Shown: piece after piece, positions 19,769 to 31,230 of the stretch
Layout of the letters: every line of letters starts with the position of its first letter
How positions within the stretch are numbered: the first letter of the stretch is position 1
From: Sphingobium boeckii
Lineage (GTDB): Bacteria; Pseudomonadota; Alphaproteobacteria; Sphingomonadales; Sphingomonadaceae
Length of the DNA stretch: 64,000 nucleotides
Direction of reading: 5' to 3'
Assembly (NCBI RefSeq): GCF_014199215.1
Contig: NZ_JACIJC010000003.1
Coordinates: 496,001-560,000 of the forward strand
Program-made: the position numbers and the translations under genes
The notes under the pieces: generated by a model
Told to the model about the DNA's origin: nothing
The model's database searches: none
The model's input: only the letters and a program-made list of their open reading frames with translations

Positions 19769-21571
19769 TCAATAAACCCGTGCCTTCGGCTTGATGTAGT
19801 CGATATCGTCCGTCAGCGTGTATTCGTGCACGGGACGGTAATCGAGGGTGACCTTGCCGCCCTTGCCGCCCCAGCCTTCGAACCAACTGATCGTGTGCTT
19901 CATCCAATTCGCATCGTCGCGGTTCGGGTAATCCTCGTGCATATGCGCGCCGCGGCTTTCGTGGCGGTTTTCTGCGCCGCGGATGGTGACCACCGCTTGG
20001 CTGATGAGGTTGTCCAACTCCATCGTCTCGACCAGATCGGTGTTCCAGATCAGCGAACGATCGCTCACGCGGACATCCGCCATGCTGGCATAAACCTGAT
20101 CCATATGCTTGACGCCTTCGGCGAGCAGCGCGCTATCGCGGAACACCGCGCAATGGCGCTGCATCGTCTTCTGCATATCCTGACGGATTTTCGCCGTGGG
20201 CGTGCTGCCCTGCGCGTTGCGGAAGTGATCGAGGCGGCTGAGCGCGAATTCTTCCGAACCCTTGGGCAGCGACGCATGGGAGGTGCCGGGCTTCAGCGTT
20301 TCCTTCAGGCGCAGGCCGGTGGCGCGGCCGAACACGACCAGATCGATCAGCGAGTTCGAACCCAGACGATTGGCGCCATGCACCGAAACGCAGGCCGCTT
20401 CGCCGACTGCGAACAGGCCGGGGACGACGGTATCGGGATTGCCATCCTTCAGCGTCACGACTTCGCCGTGATAATTGCAGGGGATGCCGCCCATATTGTA
20501 ATGCACGGTCGGCACCACGGGCAGCGGCTGGCGCGTCAGATCGACGTTCGCGAAGACCTTGCCCGTCTCGGTAATGCCCGGCAGACGCTCGGCCAGTACG
20601 CCTGCATCGATATGATCGAGATGCAGGAAGATATGATCCTTTTCCTTGCCGACGCCGCGGCCTTCGCGGATTTCCATCGCCATCGAGCGCGCGACCACAT
20701 CGCGGCTCGCCAGATCCTTGGCGCTGGGCGCATAGCGCTCCATGAAGCGCTCGCCCTCGGAATTGGTGAGATACCCGCCTTCGCCGCGCGCGCCTTCGGT
20801 GATCAGCACGCCGGCACCGTAAATGCCGGTCGGGTGGAATTGCACGAATTCCATATCCTGCAGCGGAAGCCCGGCGCGCAGCACCATGCCATTGCCGTCC
20901 CCGGTGCAGGTGTGCGCCGAGGTGGCGGACTGATAGACGCGACCGCCGCCGCCCGTGGCCAGCACGACCGAATGGCTGCGGAAACGATGGATCGTGCCAT
21001 CTTCCATGCACAAAGCGATGACGCCGCGGCACGCGCCATTTTCCATGATGAGATCGAGCGCAAAATATTCGACGTAGAAATCCGCATCATATTTCAGGCT
21101 CTGCTGATAGAGCGCATGAAGCATGGCGTGACCGGTGCGATCGGCCGCCGCGCAGGTGCGCTGCACCGGCGGACCTTCGCCCATATTCTGCATATGGCCG
21201 CCGAATGGACGCTGATAGATCGTGCCTTCGGGATTGCGGCTGAACGGCACGCCGGCATGTTCCAGCTCGTAAACCGCCGCCGGCGCCTCACGCACCATAT
21301 ATTCGATCGCATCCTGATCGCCCAGCCAATCCGAACCCTTTACGGTATCGAACATGTGCCAGGTCCAGTGATCCGGGCTGTTATTGCCCAGGCTCGCCGC
21401 AATGCCGCCCTGCGCCGCAACCGTGTGGCTGCGCGTGGGAAACACCTTGGTGATGCACGCCGTCTTCAGGCCGCTCTCCGCGATGCCCATGGTGGCACGG
21501 AGACCCGAGCCGCCCGCGCCGACGACAACGGCGTCATACGTGTGGTCGATGATCTTGTAAGCTTGAGACAT
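19769..21571 (-). CDS. sdhA: Succinate dehydrogenase flavoprotein subunit
   Basis: 600-residue FAD-binding subunit. [15 protein letters not shown] binds [19 protein letters not shown] holds the flavinylation region; [15 protein letters not shown] and [19 protein letters not shown] are conserved. It oxidises succinate to fumarate at the cytoplasmic face of the inner membrane. Its ATG overlaps the sdhD stop by one base (TAATG), so it is translationally coupled to sdhCD. sdhB is not downstream but 7.35 kb away. Confidence 0.97.
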   Translation of the reverse strand: MSQAYKIIDHTYDAVVVGAGGSGLRATMGIAESGLKTACITKVFPTRSHTVAAQGGIAASLGNNSPDHWTWHMFDTVKGSDWLGDQDAIEYMVREAPAAVYELEHAGVPFSRNPEGTIYQRPFGGHMQNMGEGPPVQRTCAAADRTGHAMLHALYQQSLKYDADFYVEYFALDLIMENGACRGVIALCMEDGTIHRFRSHSVVLATGGGGRVYQSATSAHTCTGDGNGMVLRAGLPLQDMEFVQFHPTGIYGAGVLITEGARGEGGYLTNSEGERFMERYAPSAKDLASRDVVARSMAMEIREGRGVGKEKDHIFLHLDHIDAGVLAERLPGITETGKVFANVDLTRQPLPVVPTVHYNMGGIPCNYHGEVVTLKDGNPDTVVPGLFAVGEAACVSVHGANRLGSNSLIDLVVFGRATGLRLKETLKPGTSHASLPKGSEEFALSRLDHFRNAQGSTPTAKIRQDMQKTMQRHCAVFRDSALLAEGVKHMDQVYASMADVRVSDRSLIWNTDLVETMELDNLISQAVVTIRGAENRHESRGAHMHEDYPNRDDANWMKHTISWFEGWGGKGGKVTLDYRPVHEYTLTDDIDYIKPKARVY

Positions 21572-21960
21572 TATGCGGGCGCTCCAGCGAAAGCGATCTT
21601 GGCGATGGCGAACAGGCCAAGCGCCGCGCCGCCAATGGCATAGAAATTGAGGGCGACGAGGGAGAGCAGTTTCAGCCCCTCATCATGCACATAATCTTCG
21701 AGCATCACCTGCATCCCCAGCTTCAGATGCCAGAAGATACTGACGATCATCAGCATCATCGGCACCGCGACCAGCGGGGCGGAGAGCCAAGTGGTCACTG
21801 CGCCATGACTGAGCGCGGGCAGCGAGAGAAAGGAGAAGATCAGCCACAGGATCAAGACGATATTGCCGACCGCGGTCAGGCGCTGCTGCAACCAGTGCTG
21901 CGCGCCATGCTTGGCCGATCCAAGACCGCGAACGCGGCCGATACGGGTGCCACTGCCCAT
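21571..21960 (-). CDS. sdhD: Succinate dehydrogenase membrane anchor subunit
   Basis: 129 residues with three hydrophobic helices. The central [18 protein letters not shown] carries the haem-ligand histidine and the quinone-site residues typical of SdhD. The ATG at 21960 ([19 protein letters not shown]) is chosen because it gives the family N-terminus and overlaps the sdhC stop by one base. A longer frame starts at 22023. Confidence 0.9.
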   Translation of the reverse strand: MGSGTRIGRVRGLGSAKHGAQHWLQQRLTAVGNIVLILWLIFSFLSLPALSHGAVTTWLSAPLVAVPMMLMIVSIFWHLKLGMQVMLEDYVHDEGLKLLSLVALNFYAIGGAALGLFAIAKIAFAGAPA

Positions 21961-22355
21961 CAGAGTGCCTTCCAGAAAATGATGAGCCAGACCAATATGG
22001 TGCAGCCGATCGAAGCCGCCCATACCATCTTCGCCCAGAAATTATTGGTTTTCAGCTCATAGCCAGCGCCGGTATCCAGCACGAAATGGCGGATGCCGCC
22101 GAAAAGATGCTGGAAAAAGAACCATGTGATCCCGACCGCGACCACCTTGCCGGGCCACCATGTCGCCCATCCCATATACCAGTCATAGCTTTCCTGGCCC
22201 GAAGCCGCAGCCACCAGCCAGCCGACCAGCAGCATCGCGCCGACCGTCGCCAGACCGTTGCCGGTGACGCGGTGGACGATCGAGGCGGTCATCGCCGGAC
22301 CCCATTTCCATACGCTCAGGTGCGGCGACAAAGGCCGTTTGGGATTACCAGTCAT
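21960..22355 (-). CDS. sdhC: Succinate dehydrogenase cytochrome b556 subunit
   Basis: 131 residues, three membrane helices. RPLSPHLSVWKWGPAMTASIVHRVTG is the SdhC signature with the quinone-site Ser/Arg, and HLFGGIRHFVLDTG holds the haem b histidine. It anchors SdhAB and binds ubiquinone with SdhD. Start at 22355 (MTGNPKRPLSPH). It is the first gene of sdhCDA; the promoter should lie in 22356-22502, between it and the divergent chemoreceptor. Confidence 0.92.
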   Translation of the reverse strand: MTGNPKRPLSPHLSVWKWGPAMTASIVHRVTGNGLATVGAMLLVGWLVAAASGQESYDWYMGWATWWPGKVVAVGITWFFFQHLFGGIRHFVLDTGAGYELKTNNFWAKMVWAASIGCTILVWLIIFWKAL

Positions 22356-22502
22356 GTTGTTCCCTAGTTTATGGCTTTTTTGCGCTGTTAGGACGATGGG
22401 ATCATCCATGCAACAGCCCTTCCCATGGCTTATCGATAACAGGTCGTTAACCAGAAGCCTCTAGTGTCACGCGGCAATGATATTCCGGGGACAGGGCTGA
22501 AA

Positions 22503-23849
22503 ATGAGCATCAACGAAGAGCGCATCGTCATACCGATCAATGTGCGCCTGCCCGATTTCGATTGGGATGGCACGCTCAGAGAAACGTGCCGCGATATTTT
22601 CTCGATGCTGGATGGCCGGGCGCAGGAAATCTCCACGCATTTCTGGGAGCAATTCCTGAAATCCGCCGGCACCGCGCATATCCGCAAGAATTATGACGAG
22701 CGGCGGCTGCATGATTCGATCATGGCCAGCACGCTGTATGTCATCGCCAAATATTCCGATCCGGCAGGGCAGGATTGGGCCAATTATGCTCTGAATCACG
22801 CCGCATCCTCGCGCGCGGGCGGCGTTCCGCTGCACAGCGTTCTTGGTGCCTTGTCGTTTGCACACACCCGCACGATCGACATTCTGTTCGAGCAATGCGG
22901 CGAGGATGGCGCGCGGTTCAAGCGCTGCGTGGACGCGGTCCAGCGGCTCGCGGTGGTCGAGGCCGAAATCATGTCCGCCTTCATCAGCGCCAAGGATGCG
23001 CAACAGGCCCAGCAGGAGCGCGCCGAACGCGCCGGCATGTTCAACGAACAGATCGCCAGCGGCGTGGAGGGTGCTTCCGATCTGGGCGACGCGCTGCGTC
23101 ATCAGGCGCATGGTGCATCGGATTCCGCGCGCGGGATGCTGAGCAAGACTTCCGAAGTGGCCGCCGCCGCCGAACAATCCGCCGTGGCCATGCGCGAAGC
23201 CGCCCAGACCGCCGCCGGCCTGATCCGCGCGATCGAGGAAGCGCGCTCCGAAGTGGAGATCGCCGCCGATATCGCCACCCGCGCGTCGAGCCAGGCGGGC
23301 GAGGCCGTGGGCGTCTCCAAGATGCTCTCCGAACACGCCAAATCGATCGAATCGATTCTCGGCCTGATCCGCGACATTGCAGGGCAGACTAATCTGCTGG
23401 CCTTGAACGCCACGATCGAGGCCGCGCGCGCAGGCGATGCGGGCCGCGGCTTTGCTGTGGTGGCGCAGGAGGTGAAAAGCCTCGCCAACCAGACCGCGCG
23501 CGCGACCGACGATATCGCCGCCAAGATCGAATCGATCCAGTCCGCCACGCGCACCACCGTCCAGACCAACGCCTCGATCCGCGATACCGTGGCCGAGGTT
23601 CAGGCATCGGCCGAGCGCATCCGCGAAGCCATGGAAACCCAGGCGCAGACCGTGACCATGATCACTGCCGCGGTCGATGAAACCGCGCTTGCCGCGGATT
23701 CCATGTCATCCACCATCGCCTCCATCCGCTCAGACACCGAAAGCGTCGCTGCCGAAATCGACCAGCTCGAAAACGGTTTCGGCACGATGCAGGACAAGAT
23801 CGGTACGCTGAAGCAGGCAGCCGGGGGCTATGTGGCGCGGATCGGATAA
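22503..23849 (+). CDS. Globin-type soluble methyl-accepting chemotaxis protein
   Basis: 448 residues, no signal peptide or membrane helix. Residues about 15-165 resemble the globin-coupled sensor domain ([21 protein letters not shown] at 48-68, with His99 or His111 as candidate proximal haem ligands). Residues about 180-445 are the MCP coiled coil with the hairpin tip [20 protein letters not shown] and [18 protein letters not shown]. It probably senses oxygen or another diatomic gas and signals to CheA. No chemotaxis gene lies nearby. The ATG at 22503 follows a weak GGGGACAGGG. Haem binding is inferred. Confidence 0.8.
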   Translation: MSINEERIVIPINVRLPDFDWDGTLRETCRDIFSMLDGRAQEISTHFWEQFLKSAGTAHIRKNYDERRLHDSIMASTLYVIAKYSDPAGQDWANYALNHAASSRAGGVPLHSVLGALSFAHTRTIDILFEQCGEDGARFKRCVDAVQRLAVVEAEIMSAFISAKDAQQAQQERAERAGMFNEQIASGVEGASDLGDALRHQAHGASDSARGMLSKTSEVAAAAEQSAVAMREAAQTAAGLIRAIEEARSEVEIAADIATRASSQAGEAVGVSKMLSEHAKSIESILGLIRDIAGQTNLLALNATIEAARAGDAGRGFAVVAQEVKSLANQTARATDDIAAKIESIQSATRTTVQTNASIRDTVAEVQASAERIREAMETQAQTVTMITAAVDETALAADSMSSTIASIRSDTESVAAEIDQLENGFGTMQDKIGTLKQAAGGYVARIG

Positions 23850-23923
23850 CGGCGGACACCCGTTTCGGTGACAAACCCCTTCGCCCCCTAGGCTCCCGTG
23901 ATCATCGGGTCTATGGACCCGCC

Positions 23924-24613
23924 ATGACCACACACATCCTCCTCACCGGCGCGACCCGCGGGATCGGCGCGGCGATCGCCACGCGGTTCGCCAGCGAAGA
24001 CGTCCGCCTGATCGGCACCGGCAGCGCGGACGGCGATCTCGCTGATCCCGCCACACCCGCAAAGCTGTGGGCCGATGCGCTCGACCGGCTGGATGGCCGG
24101 ATCGATGTGCTCATCAACAATGCCGGCGTGTTCGAAGCCGCGCCGCTGGATGCAGACGACGCGGCGTGGAGCGCATCTTGGGCGCGCACGCTGCAGATCA
24201 ATCTCACCGCCTCGGCCGAACTCTGCCGCCGTGCGGTGCTGCATTTCCAAGCCAATGGCGCGGGCCGCATCGTCAACGTGGCCAGCCGCGCCGCCTATCG
24301 CGGGGACAGCCCGGCGCACTGGCATTATGCTGCCTCCAAGGCGGGGATGGTAGCGATGACCAAGACGATCGCGCGGGGCTACGCCAGGGAAGGCATTCTT
24401 GCGTTCGCCATCTGCCCCGGTTTCACGATGACGGGCATGGCCGAGGATTATCTGGAGAGCCGCGGCGGCGACAAATTGCTGGCCGATATTCCGCTAGGCC
24501 GGGTCGCCGCCCCTGACGAGGTGGCCGAAGCCGCCGCCTTCCTGGCGCTCAACGCGCCGCCGTCGATGACCGGTTCCGTCATCGACGTGAATGGAGCCTC
24601 CTATGTCCGCTGA
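23924..24613 (+). CDS. Short-chain dehydrogenase/reductase
   Basis: 229-residue classical SDR. It has the cofactor motif TGATRGIG (8-15), NNAG (65-68), catalytic Ser121, Tyr135 and Lys139 (HYAASKAG), and a C-terminal SVIDVNGASYVR as in FabG-like enzymes. Substrate unknown. The end overlaps prmA by 11 bases, so the pair is likely co-transcribed. Confidence 0.88.
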   Translation: MTTHILLTGATRGIGAAIATRFASEDVRLIGTGSADGDLADPATPAKLWADALDRLDGRIDVLINNAGVFEAAPLDADDAAWSASWARTLQINLTASAELCRRAVLHFQANGAGRIVNVASRAAYRGDSPAHWHYAASKAGMVAMTKTIARGYAREGILAFAICPGFTMTGMAEDYLESRGGDKLLADIPLGRVAAPDEVAEAAAFLALNAPPSMTGSVIDVNGASYVR

Positions 24614-25532
24614 TCAACCACCAGGCGAATCCTGGAAACTCACCCTGCCCTGCACGCTGGCCGAGGCTCAGTCCCTGGAAGGGGAGATCATGCCGCTTGC
24701 CGTGCTCGATTTCCCGCCCGTGCTGATGACCAGCGAAGCCGTGCTGGACGACCCCGAAGCCTGGCGGCTCGACGCCTATTTCGAAAGCGAGCCCGATGCC
24801 GAGACGATCGCGCTGATCCAGTCGCTCATCCCCAGCGCGACCGGGGCAGTGCCGGTCATCGAACAGCTCGAAAATCAGGATTGGCTCACCATGAGCCAGG
24901 CGGGCCTCGAACCCGTCCATGCCGGCCGCTTCTTCGTGCACACTTCGACGCATAAGGATGACGTGCCCCAAGGCACCAAGCCCTTCCTGATCGAGGCGGG
25001 CCTCGCTTTTGGCACCGGCCAGCATGAGACCACCACCGGCTGCCTGCTGACGCTCGATGCGCTCAAGCGCAGCGGCCATGTCTATCGCGACATCATCGAT
25101 CTGGGCACGGGCACCGGCCTGCTGGCCTTCGCCGCCATGCACCTGTGGCCCCGCGCCCACGCAACGGCATCGGACATCGATCCGATCTCGATCGACGTGA
25201 CCCGTGAAAATGCCGCCATCAACCATGTGCCGCTGGGCAATCGCGCGGGGCAGCTTGCGCTCGCCGTCGCCCCCGGCATGGCGCATCCGCTGCTTCACCG
25301 TCGGGCGCCTTATGATCTGATCATCGCCAATATCCTGGCAGGGCCGCTGATCGAAATGGCGGAGCAGATTTCGGATCGTCTGGCCGAGGGCGGCACGCTC
25401 GTGCTGGCGGGCTTGCTGGACAGTCAGGCCGCCAAGGTTGCCCAGGCCTATCGCCGCCAGGGCTTGCGGCTGGCCGGAAGGATCGATCGTGGCGACTGGC
25501 CCGCGCTTCGAATGGTGAAGCGACGGCGTTGA
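24603..25532 (+). CDS. prmA: Ribosomal protein L11 methyltransferase
   Basis: 309 residues. The N-terminal L11-binding half is followed by a class I SAM fold: FGTGQHETTTGCLL, DLGTGTGLLAFAAM (SAM loop), ASDIDPISIDVTREN and LIIANILAGPLIEMA. PrmA trimethylates ribosomal protein L11. The ATG at 24603 has GGAG about 8 bases upstream within the SDR gene, and an upstream in-frame ATG at 24591 is less well placed. Confidence 0.9.
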   Translation: MSADQPPGESWKLTLPCTLAEAQSLEGEIMPLAVLDFPPVLMTSEAVLDDPEAWRLDAYFESEPDAETIALIQSLIPSATGAVPVIEQLENQDWLTMSQAGLEPVHAGRFFVHTSTHKDDVPQGTKPFLIEAGLAFGTGQHETTTGCLLTLDALKRSGHVYRDIIDLGTGTGLLAFAAMHLWPRAHATASDIDPISIDVTRENAAINHVPLGNRAGQLALAVAPGMAHPLLHRRAPYDLIIANILAGPLIEMAEQISDRLAEGGTLVLAGLLDSQAAKVAQAYRRQGLRLAGRIDRGDWPALRMVKRRR

Positions 25533-25556
25533 AAAAAGCGGACCATGTGATCCGCT
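25531..25556 (-). terminator. Rho-independent terminator downstream of the PilZ gene
   Basis: Read on the minus strand, AGCGGATC pairs with GGTCCGCT around an ACAT loop (8 base pairs, one G-U) and is followed by a run of five further T. It lies 124 bases after the PilZ stop and abuts the prmA stop on the other strand. Confidence 0.75.
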
Positions 25557-25680
25557 CTGCGGCCTGATCCAGACGCTGATGGGCTGACAGACGATGGATC
25601 GTTTCCATCAAGGCTGCTCGGAACCTTCCGGAATGGATGCGAAACAAGGCGGTTGGTCGGAAAAACATCCGTGCGCGGGT

Positions 25681-26310
25681 TCAGAGCGCGGCGGACCGAT
25701 CTTCGAGCCAGCGGGTCAGCGCATCGAACGGTATCGGGCGGAGGAAAGCCAGACCGGCCTGTCCCTCGCGACACCAGCGGACCACGCCCTTCATGGTCTC
25801 CAGCCCCTTCACCTTGATCACGATATCGCGTCCGGCGATCAGAGCCTGGGCGACGTCCACCTTCATGCCGCCCTGCGATATATCCCGTATTTCAGCGTTG
25901 CACTGCAGATCATCGCACTTCAAAACGGCCTTGCCGTGCACTTCGAGCCGCGGCGCGCGGGATTTGCGACCATCGGCACCCGGACGGTGCGTGAGGATAT
26001 CGCTCACCTCGACCTCGCCATCGAATCGGACGCCGATATTGCCGTCCTTCACCCAGACGACTTCGCCCGAAAGCCTCACATCGGATTTCAGCTCGATCTC
26101 GATCCGATCGCCAATGGCATGATGCGCGGTGACATGCGCCATCAGTCCACCGGAAGATATGTTGCGGATGACACACAGTTCCTGCGCATCCTGCTTTACC
26201 AGCTTGCCGACACGCATAATGGAAAGATAACGCTCGCCTTGACGACGGTCCTCCGCGGCCTGCAGGCTAAGAGCATCTTCTATAATGAGCTTTGGATTTG
26301 CCTGTGACAT
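25681..26310 (-). CDS. Tandem PilZ-domain protein
   Basis: 209 residues with two PilZ domains. The first has RRQGER (an RxxxR pair, Arg23 and Arg27) and NISSGG (Asn50, Ser52, Gly55), the residues that bind c-di-GMP. The second has RKSRAPR and DISQGG (143-148) but no exact RxxxR spacing, so it may not bind. No output domain is present, so it probably acts as a c-di-GMP-responsive adaptor for motility or surface synthesis. The ATG at 26310 is chosen over an upstream extension to 26382. Confidence 0.82.
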   Translation of the reverse strand: MSQANPKLIIEDALSLQAAEDRRQGERYLSIMRVGKLVKQDAQELCVIRNISSGGLMAHVTAHHAIGDRIEIELKSDVRLSGEVVWVKDGNIGVRFDGEVEVSDILTHRPGADGRKSRAPRLEVHGKAVLKCDDLQCNAEIRDISQGGMKVDVAQALIAGRDIVIKVKGLETMKGVVRWCREGQAGLAFLRPIPFDALTRWLEDRSAAL

Positions 26311-26455
26311 GGGGTTCCTTGGCGATCTTTGGTCTGCACAATTACGATCGCGGTCCCAACTCGGTTCCGTATCGCCCCACATGTTCGTTATAGGAGATTT
26401 CGGTTAAGATGACGTGAAAGATATTTCTTTCCCTTTCGGAATGAAAGCATCTGAA

Positions 26456-28684
<2,229 letters not shown>

Positions 28685-28706
28685 TTAAGGATGAGCGGCA
28701 CCCCGA

Positions 28707-29312
28707 TCAAGCCATTGTGGCACTGTGAGCAGCGCATCCGCCGGCAGGAACACGACTGCGCATGGCCGAGCCGATCAGACCGAAGCCCGCCAGCATCATC
28801 GCCCATGTGGCTGGTTCCGGCACAGCGGCGGGAATTTCACTCGCCACCACGCCGGCCGCGGTCTCGATATCGAAGATCAGATTGCGGCCGCCCCGGATCC
28901 CGGTGCCCTGCAGGTTGATATAGATATTGTCGGCATCGAAGGTGATGCGCTCGGGATCGAAGGTGGCGATGTAGGGATGTGTCGAAAGCCCGCTCAGCGT
29001 CACGCTGGTAAAGGCATTCAGTTCATTGTTGGAATCGAAGATTCTAAAGCCATTAAATTCGGCGCTGAGAAAGTTGATTGCCGACAGTGCGTCCAGCACG
29101 AAGCTGCCCTCGGTAAACCGGCTCACCAGAATATCGAACAAAAGCATGTCATCGGAGACGCCGGCCGTATGGACAAAGCTGCTATCGATCCAATTCAGAT
29201 TGGGCGAATAAAATTCCACCTTCACGGTCTTGCCGATCAGGGTCGCAGCCTGAACGGGCAGACAGGACATTACGGCGGACGCGACAACACATAATATTCT
29301 TGAATTCTTCAT
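28707..29312 (-). CDS. PEP-CTERM sorting-domain protein
   Basis: 201 residues: signal peptide (1 to about 22, ending VQA-AT), a beta-rich body with no catalytic motif, and a C-terminal PEPATWAMMLAGFGLIGSAM starting near residue 165. PEP-CTERM tails are recognised by an exosortase and removed on export to the surface or matrix. The helix is followed by RSRVPAGGCAAHSATMA instead of a compact Arg-rich end, which suggests a changed reading frame at the tail. It splits recN from ligA, and the AT-rich leader is unlike its surroundings. Confidence 0.85.
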   Translation of the reverse strand: MKNSRILCVVASAVMSCLPVQAATLIGKTVKVEFYSPNLNWIDSSFVHTAGVSDDMLLFDILVSRFTEGSFVLDALSAINFLSAEFNGFRIFDSNNELNAFTSVTLSGLSTHPYIATFDPERITFDADNIYINLQGTGIRGGRNLIFDIETAAGVVASEIPAAVPEPATWAMMLAGFGLIGSAMRSRVPAGGCAAHSATMA

Positions 29313-29501
29313 GATGAGAAACCCCCGAAAAATCACTTCGTACCTGACCGGCACTTGCAATTTTCAGCTACCATCTCGAAATTGATACAACAACATCACC
29401 ATTTTCGGTGTTTCTTGTTGGCACATCACCTTATTGAATTGTTAAAACTTCGCAATCTCATGATTAAGTATAATAATCACGCAGATTATGAGTTTTAACG
29501 A
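29313..29501 (-). promoter_or_regulatory. AT-rich leader of the PEP-CTERM gene with two inverted repeats
   Basis: This stretch is markedly richer in A and T than the rest of the window. It holds ATAATC/GATTAT at 29473-29489 and a hairpin CAACAA/CACC with GGTG/TTGTTG at 29388-29420, read towards the PEP-CTERM start at 29312. No gene is seen. The repeats could be operator or leader structures. Confidence 0.5.
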
Positions 29502-31163
29502 TCACGCTGGCTCGAGCAAACGATCCGCCTGTGCCCGCGCCTCGTCAGTAATGCTTGCGCCGGAGAGCATACGCGCAATCTCTTCGCGTCGTTCATCCTC
29601 GCCAAGAACGATCACATCTGTGCGCGTAACGAATCCATCATGGCTCTTTGCGATGAGAAGATGCTCGGTGCCCCGTGCCGCGACTTGCGGGCTGTGAGTC
29701 ACCACCAGCAATTGCGCGCTTTGGGATAGCCGCGCCAACCGCTCGCCGATCGCGCTGGCCACCGCGCCGCCCACGCCGCGATCGATCTCGTCGAAGATCA
29801 TCGTGCCGGCCCCGCCCTCTTCAGCCAGCGCCACCTTCAGCGCCAGGATGAAGCGGCTGAGTTCGCCGCCCGATGCGATCTTCACCAGCGGCGCGAACGG
29901 CGCGCCGGGGTTGGTCGATATCTCGAATTCCACGCGATCGCGGCCGGCCGCGCCCCATTGCGCCTCGGGCAAGGTCTCGATCGCGGTGTGGAAGCGCGCG
30001 GCATCCAGCTTGAGCGGTACGAGTTCGCTCGCCACCGCTGCATCCAGCTTTGTCGCCGCCGCCTTGCGCCTGTCGCTCAGCGCTTCTGATGCCGTGCGAT
30101 ACGCGGCCGCCTTTGTTTTCAGATCGGCCTCCAGCGCGGCCAGTCCATCGGCACCCGCCTCGATCCGCTCCAGCCGTCCGCTCAATTCGCGCAGCAGCGC
30201 GCCCAATTCACCGGGTTGCACCCGATGCTTGCGTGCCAGCGCCCGCAATTCGAACAGCCGCGTCTCGATCTGGTCCAGCCGCTCGGGATCATGGCGCAGC
30301 GCCTCCCCCGCACGCTCCAGCGCATCCTCGGCCTCTGAGGCTTCGATCACCGCGCGATCCAGCGCGGCCAGCGCCGCGCTCAGCATCTCATGCTCGCCCG
30401 CAATCCGGTCCAGCCGGCGCGCGGCCTGGCGCAATTGGGCCAGACCCCCGTCCGATCCCTCAAACGCCTTCAAAATCTCGATCATGTCTTCGGAAAGCCG
30501 CGCGCCCTTTTGCATATCGGCGCGCTCATCGGCCAGAATGTCTTCCTCGCCATCCTCCGGCCCGAAGGTGGTGAGTTCGGCGATGGAATGCTCAAGCCAT
30601 TCCTGATCCGCCGCTGCGGTTTCGATATCCACGCGTGCCTGCACCAGCGCCGCCTCCGCCCCGCGCCACGCGGCATGAGCCGCGGCCACCGCGCCGGTAT
30701 CAGCGCGCGCAAACATGTCGAGCAGCGCGCGGTGGCCCTTGGCGTTCAGCAATCCCCGATCATCATGCTGGCCGTGGATCTCCACCAGGGTGGCACCGAT
30801 CTCGCGTAGCAGGCCGGCGGACACCGCCTGATCGTTGATAAAGGCGCGGCTGCCACCATCGGCCTTTACGATCCGGCGCACGATCAGCGGCTCGCCCGGT
30901 GCGGCCTCCAGCCCGTTATCGGCCAGAAGCGCCTGTGCATTGTGATCGCCGGGCAGATCGAAGCTGGCCGTGACCACCGCCTGCGCCTGCCCCTGACGCA
31001 CCAGCCCGCTTTCCGCGCGCGCGCCCAGCGCCAGCCCCAGAGAATCAAGCAAGATCGATTTGCCCGCGCCGGTCTCGCCCGTGAGCACGCCCAGCCCGCG
31101 CACGAATTCCAGATCGAGCGCTTCGATCAGCACGACATCACGAATGGAAAGGCCGGTCAGCAT
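29502..31163 (-). CDS. recN: DNA repair protein RecN
   Basis: 553-residue SMC-like ATPase for double-strand break repair. Walker A GETGAGKSILLDSLG lies near the N-terminus (about 30-44), a central coiled coil carries Glu/Ala-rich heptads, and the C-terminal ABC half has SGGELSRFILALKVAL, Walker B TMIFDEIDRGVGG and LLVVTHSPQVAA. It is complete, with a normal length. It lies between bamD (67-base spacer with a repeat fragment) and the PEP-CTERM gene. Confidence 0.95.
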   Translation of the reverse strand: MLTGLSIRDVVLIEALDLEFVRGLGVLTGETGAGKSILLDSLGLALGARAESGLVRQGQAQAVVTASFDLPGDHNAQALLADNGLEAAPGEPLIVRRIVKADGGSRAFINDQAVSAGLLREIGATLVEIHGQHDDRGLLNAKGHRALLDMFARADTGAVAAAHAAWRGAEAALVQARVDIETAAADQEWLEHSIAELTTFGPEDGEEDILADERADMQKGARLSEDMIEILKAFEGSDGGLAQLRQAARRLDRIAGEHEMLSAALAALDRAVIEASEAEDALERAGEALRHDPERLDQIETRLFELRALARKHRVQPGELGALLRELSGRLERIEAGADGLAALEADLKTKAAAYRTASEALSDRRKAAATKLDAAVASELVPLKLDAARFHTAIETLPEAQWGAAGRDRVEFEISTNPGAPFAPLVKIASGGELSRFILALKVALAEEGGAGTMIFDEIDRGVGGAVASAIGERLARLSQSAQLLVVTHSPQVAARGTEHLLIAKSHDGFVTRTDVIVLGEDERREEIARMLSGASITDEARAQADRLLEPA

Positions 31164-31230
31164 CGGCCGGTGTTAGGCGAGTTTTTTCACTTCGTCATTC
31201 CCGCCAGCGCAGAAATGGAACAAAAACAGA

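Noticed and set aside
19718-21643. Open frame of 641 codons on the plus strand opposite sdhA
   Set aside because: Antisense shadow with His/Arg/Asp-rich composition; sdhA on the other strand is certain.
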